Origin: Paenibacillus alvei DSM 29
Lineage (GTDB): Bacteria > Bacillota > Bacilli > Paenibacillales > Paenibacillaceae
Assembly (NCBI RefSeq): GCF_000293805.1
Contig: NZ_AMBZ01000001.1
Span: 524,001 to 588,000 of the forward strand
Direction of reading: 5' to 3'
Length of the DNA: 64,000 nt
Both the position numbers and the translations under genes were made by a program. This document shows positions 45,165 to 54,381 of the stretch, one piece after another (positions within the stretch are counted from its first letter, which is position 1; each line of letters starts with the position of its first letter). Below the pieces are notes generated by a model. That model had not been told where the DNA came from, did no database searches, and saw only the letters and a list, made by a program, of their open reading frames with translations.

Positions 45165-46871
45165 TTATGGAGCAATCAGCAACCGCTCTTCATTCGCCTG
45201 CATGCCCTCCAGCTTGAGCAGCGTAACCTTCTTGTCCATTCCGCCGCCGTACCCGACTAAGCGACCGTCCGCACCGATTACGCGATGGCATGGAGCAATA
45301 ATCGGAATCGGGTTGCGATTGTTCGCCCCACCGACTGCACGTACCGCCTGAGGGCGTCCAATTGCCTCTGCGATCTGCTTATACGATCTTGTCTCCCCGT
45401 ACGGAATATCCATAAGAGCGCGCCATACATCACGCTGAAATGCCGTCCCTTGGAAATCAAGCGCCAAATCAAACGATTTCCGCTCTCCTCTGAAATATTC
45501 CTCCAATTGGTGAATCGCCTCCTGCAGCCGTTCCGGGTGGCGTTGTAAAGCTGCGCGTCCATATGTGCGCTGTGCCCATGCGTTTAAGCGCGCCGATGTA
45601 TCAAGCACACTTCCAAACTCAATGGAACAAAGTCCCGTTGCGGAAGAGGCAATGGTTAGCATCCCCAGCGGCGATTCCATCTCCTGAACATAGATAGGCT
45701 CCACATGATTGTCGAATTGCTGCAATGCAGCTTCTATCGCTTGCACAACCGCATCCTCCTTTTCACGATTCAAGCCTGACAGCAGCGCCTGCTTCGCTTC
45801 GAGGCCGCCTATCTGGCCAAGTGCCCAAGCGGCTGTCGCACGAATATCGTAACGTGTATCCTCCCGAAGCAGCGATCTCAGCTCGCCTACCGCGCTTCGG
45901 TCACGGAAGTTGCCGAGCGCAACGATCGCATTGCGCTGAATCGGCTTCTTGCCTCTCCAGGCCGCAGATAACGAGCCAAACTGCTCCTTGAACTCACGAT
46001 TTGATAATTGCAGCATCGGAACAAGAAGAGGCTTTGCCTTCTCAGGATCGGGCTGCATCTCAGGGTGGTGCGTCCAGTTCATGCCTTTATTTTTCGGACA
46101 TACGATCTGACATGTATCACAGCCGTACAGCCGATTCCCCATCTTGGTCATCATTTCATGACTCAAGAGATCCTTAGATTGGGTCTGAAATGAAATGCAC
46201 AACTTTGCGTTCAGCTGTCCTGGGCCTACGAGTGCGCTCGTTGGACAAGCATCGAGACAGCGCGTGCATTCTCCACAGTCTTCTGTGACAGGATCGTCTG
46301 ACGGAAATGGGATATTCGTTATCATTTCGCCCAAGTAAATCCATGATCCCCACTGCGGTGAAATAATGGAACAGTTCTTGCCGCTGAATCCAATTCCTGC
46401 ACGTTCTGCAACTGCCCGGTCGCTCAGCTCGCCGGTATCTACCATACTGCGAACCTTCAGCTCTTGATCCGGCACACGCTCACGAAGGAACGCTTCCAGC
46501 TTCGCAAGCCGATCCCGCAGCACAAGATGGTAATCGAGCCCCCAAGCCGTTCGCGCGAACATTCCCCGATAGGAGCCCGCCTTCGACTTCGGCGATTCCT
46601 CCAGCTTGGAAGGATAGGCAACAGCGATTGCAATTATCGAGCGTGCATCCTCCAGCAGCAATTCAGGGCGGGTACGCTTGTCCAAATCAGGCTCTTCAAA
46701 GCCCGAGGCATAGCCTTGATCGATGGAATGCTGCAGCCGCGCCTTCAATTCAATGAATGGGTCTGCCGTCGTAAAGCCCACCTGATCGATCCCCAAAGAC
46801 GGGGCTGCTTCAATAATGTCCTGCTTCAACTTGCGCCATCGGTCCTGGGTATGAGCTAATTTTTCATGCAT
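45165..46871 (-). CDS. queG: QueG-Ogt fusion: epoxyqueuosine reductase plus O6-alkylguanine-DNA methyltransferase
   Basis: 568 residues from the ATG at 46871 (AAGGAGG 8 nt upstream). Residues about 1-390 are QueG: cobalamin-binding core, MVDTGELSDRAVAERAGIGF, the two 4Fe-4S motifs ECTRCLDACPTSALV and CDTCQIVCPKN, and C-terminal HEAT repeats (IRATAAWALGQIGG). Residues about 400-568 are an Ogt/MGMT domain: FQGTAFQRDVWRALMDIPYG, AVGGANNRNP, and the alkyl-acceptor Cys in IIAPCHRVIGADG. The frame is continuous with no stop between the halves. QueG makes queuosine in tRNA; Ogt repairs alkylated DNA. The two functions are usually separate proteins. Confidence 0.92.
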   Translation of the reverse strand: MHEKLAHTQDRWRKLKQDIIEAAPSLGIDQVGFTTADPFIELKARLQHSIDQGYASGFEEPDLDKRTRPELLLEDARSIIAIAVAYPSKLEESPKSKAGSYRGMFARTAWGLDYHLVLRDRLAKLEAFLRERVPDQELKVRSMVDTGELSDRAVAERAGIGFSGKNCSIISPQWGSWIYLGEMITNIPFPSDDPVTEDCGECTRCLDACPTSALVGPGQLNAKLCISFQTQSKDLLSHEMMTKMGNRLYGCDTCQIVCPKNKGMNWTHHPEMQPDPEKAKPLLVPMLQLSNREFKEQFGSLSAAWRGKKPIQRNAIVALGNFRDRSAVGELRSLLREDTRYDIRATAAWALGQIGGLEAKQALLSGLNREKEDAVVQAIEAALQQFDNHVEPIYVQEMESPLGMLTIASSATGLCSIEFGSVLDTSARLNAWAQRTYGRAALQRHPERLQEAIHQLEEYFRGERKSFDLALDFQGTAFQRDVWRALMDIPYGETRSYKQIAEAIGRPQAVRAVGGANNRNPIPIIAPCHRVIGADGRLVGYGGGMDKKVTLLKLEGMQANEERLLIAP

Positions 46872-47034
46872 CCCATTCACCTCCTTGTCGTCACATGCTC
46901 CATACATTCTTAACATCCATTACTTGCACTGCAATAGCCTGCTTACACCAGCCGCTAACATCGGAAACGGCACCTTGCATTCCAGAAAACGAATTCTTGG
47001 AACAGGCGCCGTTCACCGAGCGTGATACCCGCTA

Positions 47035-47592
47035 TTATTCACGAGCTTCGTCTAACAACTGCTTCCATTCTTCGTAATACCAACGTACCGTGTCATCATG
47101 GAAAGGAGTACGACTCTCCTTAATGTACTCCAATACCCGATCCAGGCCAGCCTTCACCTTCTGCTCGACAAGCTCTGGGTAATGATAGGCTAAGCGATTG
47201 TGCTCATACTCATCCTGATCTACTACCTGAACCTGCCCATCCGTCATGCGAATGACATCCAAATCATAGTCAATATAAGTGAAAATATTGCCACACCGAT
47301 ACGGAGGCGATGCTATATTGCAATAATACCGAACACCGCATTCCTCAATTAGAGCAACTACGTTGAACCACTGCTTCGGGATAAAAAATGTAACAGCAGG
47401 AATCTTGCTAACCCACTGCTTCCCATCCGACTCCCGAATCGGCGTCTGACTGTTGATGAGGACATACATGTCTTCCTTCACATGATCAGGATGCCGCATC
47501 GTTGCAGGCACAAGCCAATTTTCGAGCCATACCCGATGCAGGTGACCGTCGTGCTTGAAACTTTTCACAAGAGCTTCCTCATAACGATTCAT
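47035..47592 (-). CDS. DUF402 nucleoside di/triphosphatase-like protein
   Basis: 185 residues with the FomD/DUF402 barrel: DGHLHRVWLENWLVP, FIPKQWFNVVALIEECGVRYYCNIASP, and the acidic metal site YIDYDLDVIRMTDG with QVQVVDQDEYEHNRLAYHYP. S. aureus Ntdp and Bacillus YgaC/YtiQ of this family hydrolyse nucleoside tri- and diphosphates (known). Size and the acidic residues match. No terminator is evident after its stop, before queG-ogt. Confidence 0.85.
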   Translation of the reverse strand: MNRYEEALVKSFKHDGHLHRVWLENWLVPATMRHPDHVKEDMYVLINSQTPIRESDGKQWVSKIPAVTFFIPKQWFNVVALIEECGVRYYCNIASPPYRCGNIFTYIDYDLDVIRMTDGQVQVVDQDEYEHNRLAYHYPELVEQKVKAGLDRVLEYIKESRTPFHDDTVRWYYEEWKQLLDEARE

Positions 47593-47781
47593 GCTAATTC
47601 CTCGGCTTTGCGTTCATTTCGCTTTATTAATAGAAAAGCATATCTTTCACCCGAATGCAACGGTTGAGAAGATATGCTTCCTTGTACAATGTTTGGCTAT
47701 AATCAATCGTGTATCGCCACTCTGTTCCGAGTGAGGCCAATTGCAACCTCGCAATTCATCTGCAAGTAGAATTGCGCAGCG

Positions 47782-48219
47782 TTAGCCTGCAACAATACGC
47801 AACTGTGAAAGGGAGCGCAGCATATCCTTTGCTCCGTATCCCAAAGCCTCAAACCATGGCAATACGACTTCTGTATGCTCGTCCACAGCAATCATAATGT
47901 TTTTGACGCGGCGTTGTTGGAATTTCTGCTCCAATCCCGCTACCAATGCTTTGCCTACTCCCCGATTGCGATAATCCGGATGTACGGCAAGGCGGTAATA
48001 GTAGCCGTTGTTACGATCAACGGTTCCGATGACAAGTCCGACAATGGCTTGCTCTCCGCTAGCTTCTTCATGTTCTGCGATGAGCACAAGCTCTCCGTCC
48101 AACGATAACTGACGCGCGAATGCTTCCAGCGTCTTCTCACAACATTCATCTGACAGCGATTCCTTCAACAACTGGGTTGCCGGAAGATAATCCGACAAAC
48201 GAAAGGATCGAACATTCAT
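47782..48219 (-). CDS. GNAT-family N-acetyltransferase
   Basis: 145 residues. GNAT core LVIAEHEEASGEQAIVGLVIG and YRLAVHPDYRNRGVGKALVAGLE, with the acetyl-CoA pyrophosphate-binding loop RNRGVGKAL (Q/R-x-x-G-x-G/A), then NIMIAVDEHTEVVLPWFEALGY. The substrate is unknown. It lies upstream of sodA in the opposite direction; its promoter region is within the 48220-48726 interval. Confidence 0.85.
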   Translation of the reverse strand: MNVRSFRLSDYLPATQLLKESLSDECCEKTLEAFARQLSLDGELVLIAEHEEASGEQAIVGLVIGTVDRNNGYYYRLAVHPDYRNRGVGKALVAGLEQKFQQRRVKNIMIAVDEHTEVVLPWFEALGYGAKDMLRSLSQLRIVAG

Positions 48220-48425
48220 GACTTACTCTCCCTCATCCTGAGCTTGGTTTCGTGATCGGTTGTCTCTCTGTCTAACACCTTTCTACGCCTTTACATTAAA
48301 TCTGTATCTTGTGGGTTATCTACAATAGATTGTGCAATACCTTTACAAATACGACAAAAATCGCGAAAATCCTTCTTTATCATGCAACTTCCATAAAAAA
48401 GATCGAAAAATCTCCCGAATTCTCT

Positions 48426-48453
48426 TGTAAACGCTTTATTTAAAGCGTTTACA
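48426..48453. promoter_or_regulatory. Large inverted-repeat operator upstream of sodA
   Basis: Two perfect 13-bp arms (TGTAAACGCTTTA and complement) with a 2-nt centre. The arms resemble half-matches to the catabolite cre element (TGTAAACG) but lack its ending, so a LacI/CcpA-like or other dimeric repressor is possible. Confidence 0.65.
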
Positions 48454-48569
48454 TTACATAAAGAATGAAAACATTATAGAAATTGTAAAGAATTCGCATT
48501 CATTTCAAGTCATAATCAACCCTTCCCCAACAGAACATTTGTTTGAAACCACCCATTTTCGGGTAATAT

Positions 48570-48620
48570 GATAGCGGTGGCGGTCAAACAACAACTGTTC
48601 GCTATCGAAGGCCTTTTTTT
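48570..48620 (+). terminator. Leader hairpin with T-run, possible attenuator
   Basis: GATAGCG (48570-48576) pairs with CGCTATC (48600-48606); seven bases later a T7 run follows. It is about 100 bp upstream of the sodA start. It could be an attenuator in the sodA leader or the end of a short RNA. Confidence 0.4.
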
Positions 48621-48726
48621 CAACGCCTACTTTTGCAACATTTATGTTGATTTATTCTTCCGGTTCATGTTTAATTAGGTTAGAAGTAGATAAGATGCTA
48701 CATAATTAATTAGGAGGTATGACACA

Positions 48727-49344
48727 ATGGCACATCAATTACCAGCTCTTCCTTATGCCAACAATGCTTTGGAACCACATTTCGACGAAACAACAATGAT
48801 GATTCACCACGATCGTCACCACAACACCTATGTGACGAACTTGAACTCAGCTTTGGAATCTGCTCCAGAATTGCAAGATAAATCTGTAAACGAACTGATC
48901 GCTAACTTGGATGCTGTTCCTGAGAACATCCGTACAGCGGTACGCAACAATGGCGGCGGCCATGCGAACCACTCCTTGTTCTGGGAAATCATCGGCCCTA
49001 ACGGCGGCGGCCAGCCTTCCGGCAAATTGGCTGATGCCATCAACAATGAGCTTGGCGGCTTGGACAAATTCAAAGAAGATTTTGCAAAGGCTGCAGCTAC
49101 ACGCTTCGGCAGCGGCTGGGCATGGCTTGCAGTAGATGCTGACGGCAAATTGTCCGTATACAGCTTGCCTAACCAAGACAGCCCGGTTATGGAAGGCAAA
49201 ACGCCTATCCTTGGCTTGGATGTATGGGAGCATGCATACTACTTGAAATACCAAAACAAACGCCCTGACTACATCGCTGCATTCTGGAACGTTGTGAACT
49301 GGCCAGCAGTTGAAAAACGTTACGAAGATGCTTTGAACAAGTAA
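48727..49344 (+). CDS. sodA: Superoxide dismutase (Mn/Fe)
   Basis: 205 residues. It converts superoxide to oxygen and hydrogen peroxide in the cytosol. The metal ligands are in [26 protein letters not shown] and [16 protein letters not shown]. The ATG has AGGAGG 8 nt upstream. It is a second dismutase in addition to the sodF-type fusion at 36061-37347. Its long upstream region and its own terminator show independent regulation. Confidence 0.97.
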   Translation: MAHQLPALPYANNALEPHFDETTMMIHHDRHHNTYVTNLNSALESAPELQDKSVNELIANLDAVPENIRTAVRNNGGGHANHSLFWEIIGPNGGGQPSGKLADAINNELGGLDKFKEDFAKAAATRFGSGWAWLAVDADGKLSVYSLPNQDSPVMEGKTPILGLDVWEHAYYLKYQNKRPDYIAAFWNVVNWPAVEKRYEDALNK

Positions 49345-49356
49345 TCGGGAATAAAA

Positions 49357-49398
49357 AACAGCCGTCCCCTGGCAGTCTTTTGCCTCAGGACGGCTGTT
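49357..49398. terminator. Terminator between sodA and cysK
   Basis: An 11-bp perfect stem AACAGCCGTCC, 20-nt loop, T-runs on both strands; convergent genes share it. Confidence 0.9.
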
Positions 49399-49427
49399 TT
49401 GTTGTCTATAGGAAGCCGACTCAACTC

Positions 49428-50360
49428 TTAGTTCTCGAACAGCGGCGTTGACAGATATCGCTCCCCCGTATCCGGAAGAAGCACCACGATCATCTTGCCT
49501 GCATTCGACGGTCGCTTTGCCAACTGTGTTGCTGCTGCCAAAGCAGCGCCGGAGGAAATCCCAACTAAGAAGCCCTCCTGCTTCGCCAACTCACGCGCTG
49601 CAGCGAATGCTTCTTCATTCGTCACGCGAATAATTTCATCAACAATATTGCGGTCGAATGTATTTGGAACGAAGCCCGCGCCAATCCCTTGTATCATATG
49701 CGGCCCCCGATTCCCACCTGATAGAACCGGTGAATCAGCAGGCTCAACCGCTGTAATTCGTACCGATGGCTTGTTTTCCTTCAAAACACGGCCCACACCG
49801 CTGATCGTACCGCCAGTGCCGACCCCAGCAACGAAAATATCCACTTCTCCATCTGTATCGCGCCATATTTCCTGTGCTGTTGTCTTCTGGTGCACTTCTG
49901 GATTCGCCTTATTATCAAATTGTTGCGGAATGAACGAATTCGGGATGCTTTCCGCAAGTTCCTCCGCCTTCCGAATAGCACCCTGCATGCCTTCTGACCC
50001 AGGTGTAAGCACTAACTCCGCCCCTAGCGCCTTCATCATCTTAATGCGCTCTACACTGTACGTATCCGGCAGCGTTATAATAATTCGATATCCAAGTGCA
50101 GCCGCGGCACTCGCCAATGCAATGCCCGTGTTGCCGCTCGTCGGTTCGATAATAACCGAGCTGCGGTCGATAATCCCCTGCTCTTCGGCAGCCTTGATCA
50201 TCGCATAGCCAATCCGATCCTTCACGCTTCCGCCTGGATTGAATGCTTCCAGCTTCGCGACAATTCTCGCCCCAAGGTCATGCTTGCGGTTATAATTGTT
50301 TAGCTCCATTAAGGGTGTATTGCCAATGAGCTGTGTAATGTTTGATACGATGTTGGACAT
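49428..50360 (-). CDS. cysK: Cysteine synthase (O-acetylserine sulfhydrylase)
   Basis: 310 residues from the ATG at 50360 (GGAGG 11 nt upstream). It makes cysteine from O-acetylserine and sulfide in the cytosol with pyridoxal phosphate. The PLP-Lys lies in [13 protein letters not shown], the substrate loop in [12 protein letters not shown], and the phosphate-binding loop in VGTGGTISG. The enzyme is the normal length. It is separate from any cysE or cysteine regulon gene in this window. Confidence 0.96.
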   Translation of the reverse strand: MSNIVSNITQLIGNTPLMELNNYNRKHDLGARIVAKLEAFNPGGSVKDRIGYAMIKAAEEQGIIDRSSVIIEPTSGNTGIALASAAAALGYRIIITLPDTYSVERIKMMKALGAELVLTPGSEGMQGAIRKAEELAESIPNSFIPQQFDNKANPEVHQKTTAQEIWRDTDGEVDIFVAGVGTGGTISGVGRVLKENKPSVRITAVEPADSPVLSGGNRGPHMIQGIGAGFVPNTFDRNIVDEIIRVTNEEAFAAARELAKQEGFLVGISSGAALAAATQLAKRPSNAGKMIVVLLPDTGERYLSTPLFEN

Positions 50361-50405
50361 GTTCCACTTTTCCTCCATAACAATATAATCGCGATTCTTA
50401 TGCCG

Positions 50406-51044
50406 CTACGTGCGACTACGCCTTGTCCGGCTTCTCTCTACGACTCGATGTATTCCATAAATGCCAGCTACATACACGGCATATAGAAGCAAAACGACCG
50501 GAATCCTTGTCCAGTCTTGAAGCAATTGCTCCCCGACATAGGCAAACAAGAACATAACGGGCAGCTTCCCCAGTACCGTTGCCACCATGAAGGTTCGCAG
50601 CGGGATAGCTAGCATCGCCGCATACGCATTAATTGCCACAGCCGGGATAATGGGAATCATCCGTCCGATAAGCACAGCTGCGAACGCGTTGTGTTCCATT
50701 AATTGATTAAAGCTTCGCAACAAGTGAATTCGTTCCATAGCTTGTCTTCCCTGCTTAGACATTCCGCATCGCACAGCCAGGAACATGAATGCAGCACCTA
50801 ATGTCGAGGCCGCCACATTGATCCAGCCCCCGATCCAGAAACCATAAGCGGCGCCAATAATTCCTGCCACAACACCGAAAGGAATCACAGGAACTAAGGA
50901 TATGGCGACAGCAGTCAAAAACAAAATGACGAGCGTACCTGTACCAGGCTCCAAATGGCGAAGCATAGCAAGCAGCTTCTCATGGTACATCAAGATGATT
51001 ACAGCAGCGAGAACATACAGCCCGAGAGATATTCGTTTATCCAA
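50406..51044 (-). CDS. TVP38/TMEM64 (VTT-domain) membrane protein
   Basis: 212 residues when starting at TTG 51044 (AGAGGGGG upstream). The core VVPVIPFGVVAGIIGAAYGFWIGGWINVAASTLG and RMIPIIPAVAINAYAAMLAIPLRTFMVATVLGKLPVMFLFAYVGE match the SNARE-associated/VTT (DedA-like) domain, with two re-entrant loops rich in Gly and Pro. Such proteins act as lipid scramblases or carriers (known for some). The gene follows cysK in the upstream direction of the same strand. Confidence 0.87.
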   Translation of the reverse strand: MDKRISLGLYVLAAVIILMYHEKLLAMLRHLEPGTGTLVILFLTAVAISLVPVIPFGVVAGIIGAAYGFWIGGWINVAASTLGAAFMFLAVRCGMSKQGRQAMERIHLLRSFNQLMEHNAFAAVLIGRMIPIIPAVAINAYAAMLAIPLRTFMVATVLGKLPVMFLFAYVGEQLLQDWTRIPVVLLLYAVYVAGIYGIHRVVERSRTRRSRT

Positions 51045-51459
51045 TGTACCCCCTCTGGCATCGGCTCCCGCTTCCGGTTGCACACGCTGCCTGCTTTCTT
51101 ACGTTAATAATTCCATATTAATATATAGAAGCCCCCTGCCACAAGTTTACTGAACTTTCTACAGCCTTCCTTATATACGTAAACAATGAAGGCGGTTACA
51201 TCAGAATGCAGCAAAAACCTTCATTTTTTAACATGAACGAGAATTACACCCGCATCTCCACATTTCCCATCCCCTAATCGCAAGCCCGTCATCATAATTT
51301 CAAAATAGAATAAACTCCTTTTAAGAAACCATTCCCCTCAATTTATCGCACTCATCACATACAGTCAATTATACATTTTCGAAAAGTTTATTCCAAAATG
51401 AAATTAAGTACGATATACTAACGCTATAATACGATTGAAACGAAGGGATGAGGAACTCC
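51045..51459. promoter_or_regulatory. Divergent promoter region upstream of the chromate transporter pair
   Basis: AT-rich and non-coding. Candidate plus-strand promoters: TTCCAA-17-TATACT (51391-51419) and a second -10 TATAAT (51425-51430). A palindrome TTTTCGAAAA (51376-51385) is present, and GAATAAACT (51308-51316) is repeated inverted at 51385-51393. Confidence 0.5.
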
Positions 51460-52140
51460 ATGAACCAACACGATCACCGTCCCGCGCTGCACGTGAACAA
51501 GCGCTCTCTTCTCCTTCAGCTATTCTTGACCTTTAGCAAAATTGGGCCGACTACCTTCGGTGGCGGTTATGCGATATTGCCCGTCATTGAGCGAGAAATT
51601 GCGGAGAAGCGTCAATGGCTACAAGAAGACGATATGGGAGAGATTACAGCTCTTGCAGGGGCGGCCCCTGGCGGGATAGGCGTTAATGTCGCCGCTCTTG
51701 TCGGCTACCGAATTGCTGGGTTATCTGGCTTAGCTGCTGCAGTTATCGGCATCTCTTTGCCTACCATCGCAATTATTCTGCTTTTATGCATAGGAGCAGC
51801 TGGATTTCGCGACCAACCGTATGTTCAGGCTGCGTTGACCGGTATTAAGCCTGCTGTCGTTGCACTCATCGTGTATGCAGCGATTCGACTTGGCTCACGC
51901 ACTTTGCACCATGGCTTCGCTTGGGGAATCACTCTCACCTCACTTGCGCTGCTGTTTTGGACATCGATCCATCCCATTCTTGTCTTAGTCCTTGGCGCAT
52001 TCGCCGGTATTGTACTTGAATGGGTGAACCGCGGCAGCTTTCTGCGAAATCATCCGCATGACCACTCCAAGCCCCCACGTTCAGGCAGCAGTGCATCTCG
52101 CTCCCGCCAGACTAAGCAACGCAGCAATCGAGCGGTATAA
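51460..52140 (+). CDS. chrA: Chromate transporter, short-chain ChrA half 1
   Basis: 226 residues, start ATG 51460 (ATGAGG 6-7 nt upstream) rather than the earlier ATG at 51448. Six membrane segments. ChrA-type signature FLTFSKIGPTTFGGGYAILPVIEREI near the N-terminus, then GAAPGGIGVNVAALVGYRIAG. Short-chain ChrA proteins work as pairs of oppositely inserted halves to export chromate or sulfate-like anions. The partner gene begins 40 bp downstream of the stop, in another frame and with N-terminal part overlapping it if a distant start is used. Confidence 0.85.
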   Translation: MNQHDHRPALHVNKRSLLLQLFLTFSKIGPTTFGGGYAILPVIEREIAEKRQWLQEDDMGEITALAGAAPGGIGVNVAALVGYRIAGLSGLAAAVIGISLPTIAIILLLCIGAAGFRDQPYVQAALTGIKPAVVALIVYAAIRLGSRTLHHGFAWGITLTSLALLFWTSIHPILVLVLGAFAGIVLEWVNRGSFLRNHPHDHSKPPRSGSSASRSRQTKQRSNRAV

Positions 52141-52180
52141 GACGCTGTATCAGCCTCCCATATTCGAACGAGAAGGAAGG

Positions 52181-52723
52181 ATGCACCATGCTATGGGAAT
52201 TATTTTGGACTTTTTTAAACTCGGATTCGTCTCCTTCGGCGGCGGTTATGCGATGCTGCCCGTCATTGAGCATGAGGCATTGTCCCATCAATGGATGACA
52301 GCCGAACAATATACCGAGGCTATCTCGCTTGCCGGCATGGCTCCCGGACCCATTGCCATGAACAGTGCTGTATACGTGGGGTATACTGCATCAGGCTGGA
52401 TCGGCAGCATCGTCGCATCGCTTGGCGTAGTCTTGCCTTCGGCCATCATCATGCTGCTTATTGCCACTATTTTCTACCGCGTGTATGATAATCATTGGGT
52501 GCAGTCTGCACTTGACGGCATGAAGCCAGCCGTAATTGCCTTGATCGCTTACGCAGCGGTCAATATGGCGATGCCTTCCGGGCTTGCAGCAACGTGGACA
52601 TTGTCTTCACTTCTTCCAGTCGCAATTTTCGCTTGTGCGCTGCTTGCGCTGATGAAGTTGAAGCTCCATCCAATAGCCGTCATTCTATTGTCAGGAATAG
52701 CGGGGATTGTTATTTATGGATAA
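52181..52723 (+). CDS. chrA: Chromate transporter, short-chain ChrA half 2
   Basis: 180 residues from the ATG at 52181; the ORF is open further upstream into the first half, but GAAGGAAGG directly precedes the ATG cluster 52181-52193, so the exact start is uncertain. It contains FFKLGFVSFGGGYAMLPVIEHEALSHQW and the GMAPGPIAMNSAVYVGYTASGW loop. It forms the second half of a two-gene ChrA unit. The ROK gene's start overlaps its stop, so the three genes are one transcript. Confidence 0.85.
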   Translation: MHHAMGIILDFFKLGFVSFGGGYAMLPVIEHEALSHQWMTAEQYTEAISLAGMAPGPIAMNSAVYVGYTASGWIGSIVASLGVVLPSAIIMLLIATIFYRVYDNHWVQSALDGMKPAVIALIAYAAVNMAMPSGLAATWTLSSLLPVAIFACALLALMKLKLHPIAVILLSGIAGIVIYG

Positions 52724-53924
52724 ATCTTTGGAACAACATATCGCTTCCTCCAAAGCGAAGGAAGTATTTCAATTCATCCGACGCACAGATGAAATATCAA
52801 AGCTGGATTTGCTCCAGTACAGTGGGCTTACCGTTAGTACGCTGACGCGTGTACTGGAGGAACTGACTGCGCTCGGGTTAATCGCGGAGTGCGGCTTCGG
52901 TGCTTCTACCGGCGGGCGCAGACCCATTCTGTACCGTGTCGTTCCTGACTACGGATATGCCTTCGGTCTGGATATTTCCCGCACCTCTTCCCGTCTTGTC
53001 ATGCTCAATGCAGCAGGAAACAAAATCGACACGGCGGAATGGCCTATGACTGCCCATATGACGCCGGAATATGTAATAGTGGAAGTAACGAAGCAGATTA
53101 AGCAATGGATGAGTACGCATAAGCTCAGCACGGACAAAATTATCGGTTTTGGCATTGGCGCTGTCGGTCCGCTGGATCGATTTGCAGGAACGATTCTGCA
53201 GCCAAGCTTCTTCCCGTCTTCAGGCTGGGAGAATGTCTCTATTGTCAGTGAACTGGAACGTCAATTGAACATCCCCATTATGCTCGATAATGGAGCAAAT
53301 ACAGCGATAAAGGCAGAAGCATGGGCCAATCGTTCCAGAGATGTACAGCATATGCTGTATGTGCATGTTGGCATTGGACTGCGCTCTGCAATGATGTCTG
53401 AAGGGAAGCTTATTTACGGTGCTGTCGATATGGAAGGCTCGCTTGGACAAATGATCATTCAGGCTGATGGCATTCCCCCTCGTACTGGAGACGGCAACTA
53501 CGGCTGTCTGGAGTCCTATGCCACTATATATGCCATCGAACGGGAAGCGAATGCGCTCATCCGTATGGGCCGCCGCAGTCTGCTTGAGCAAATAGCCGGT
53601 TCAGGGAACACTGTCACCTATGCACATATTATGGAGGCTTTGCAGCGGCGTGATCCGCTTGCCACAGAGATCGTTACGCAGGCGGCTACTTATTTCGGCA
53701 TCGGGCTTGCGAACCTGCTCAATATACTCCATCCGGAGAAGGTGGTATTAGGCGGGCCGCTCATGAGCGCGAATGATTTATTTTTCTATACTGCAACGCA
53801 AACTGCGATTCGCAAAACCTATCATTATCCGCAGTATCAGGTCGTATTCAGCAAGGGCAGCTATGGCGATGAGGCGCTGGCCATCGGTGCGGCCTTGATG
53901 ATACTCGATAAAATTACTGCATAA
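52716..53924 (+). CDS. ROK-family protein lacking the zinc motif
   Basis: 402 residues from ATG 52716, overlapping the chrA stop. An N-terminal winged helix (VFQFIRRTDEISKLDLLQYSGLTVSTLTRVLEELTALGLI) makes it a NagC/XylR-type transcription factor. The ASKHA kinase-like domain has YAFGLDISRTSSRLVML and FGIGAVGPLDR. The usual Zn site CxCGxxGCxE is reduced to GDGNYGCLES and the His in EIGH is replaced by Gln (LGQM). Co-transcription with chromate transporters is unusual, since ROK proteins usually sense sugars. It may respond to a different ligand. Confidence 0.85.
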   Translation: MDKSLEQHIASSKAKEVFQFIRRTDEISKLDLLQYSGLTVSTLTRVLEELTALGLIAECGFGASTGGRRPILYRVVPDYGYAFGLDISRTSSRLVMLNAAGNKIDTAEWPMTAHMTPEYVIVEVTKQIKQWMSTHKLSTDKIIGFGIGAVGPLDRFAGTILQPSFFPSSGWENVSIVSELERQLNIPIMLDNGANTAIKAEAWANRSRDVQHMLYVHVGIGLRSAMMSEGKLIYGAVDMEGSLGQMIIQADGIPPRTGDGNYGCLESYATIYAIEREANALIRMGRRSLLEQIAGSGNTVTYAHIMEALQRRDPLATEIVTQAATYFGIGLANLLNILHPEKVVLGGPLMSANDLFFYTATQTAIRKTYHYPQYQVVFSKGSYGDEALAIGAALMILDKITA

Positions 53925-54381
53925 GAAGACTTGCAGCAGGTATATAAGATACTCTCCCAAAGCTGATGCGGACTAAATAGTTAATTCATCCTTGCTGCTC
54001 TTGCAAAGGTTCATTTCACCATTCACTTGAACGGAGCAGCAAGCCTTGCTCTATCGCTAGCAACTTGCAAGAACGATACAAGAGCGATGTTCCGCTTCCA
54101 TAGTGGGGCTGCTGCCAACTTCTATCCCAGCTTCAAATTTCCCATGTTTAGGAACGGATTGAATAATGGGTTACGGTCGGAAATCCCCGTATGGACGAAA
54201 AAAGGACAGTGCTCCCGCACCATCCTCACCTCAACCCTTCCGTGCTTCTTTATATATAACCCCGCCGCTTCAATAATGAAAGACACCTTACATAGTACTA
54301 TCGTTATCCAACGTGCATACTTCGGCAATGAGTTTAATCGATGAGTTGCTTGCCGATATTTGAAATGCATGAACGATCCCC
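53925..54381. other. Intergenic region between ROK gene and def
   Basis: A 457-bp gap between convergent genes. I see no convincing ORF with a ribosome binding site, strong hairpin, T-box or riboswitch elements. Confidence 0.4.

Larger units (their letters stand above)
48220..48726. promoter_or_regulatory. Long divergent regulatory region upstream of sodA
   Basis: A 507-bp AT-rich interval without a gene. It holds the 28-bp inverted repeat at 48426-48453 and a terminator-like leader hairpin near 48570-48620. A TTGATT/TAATTA pair near 48649-48680 has a 19-bp spacer and is a weak sodA promoter candidate. Confidence 0.5.
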
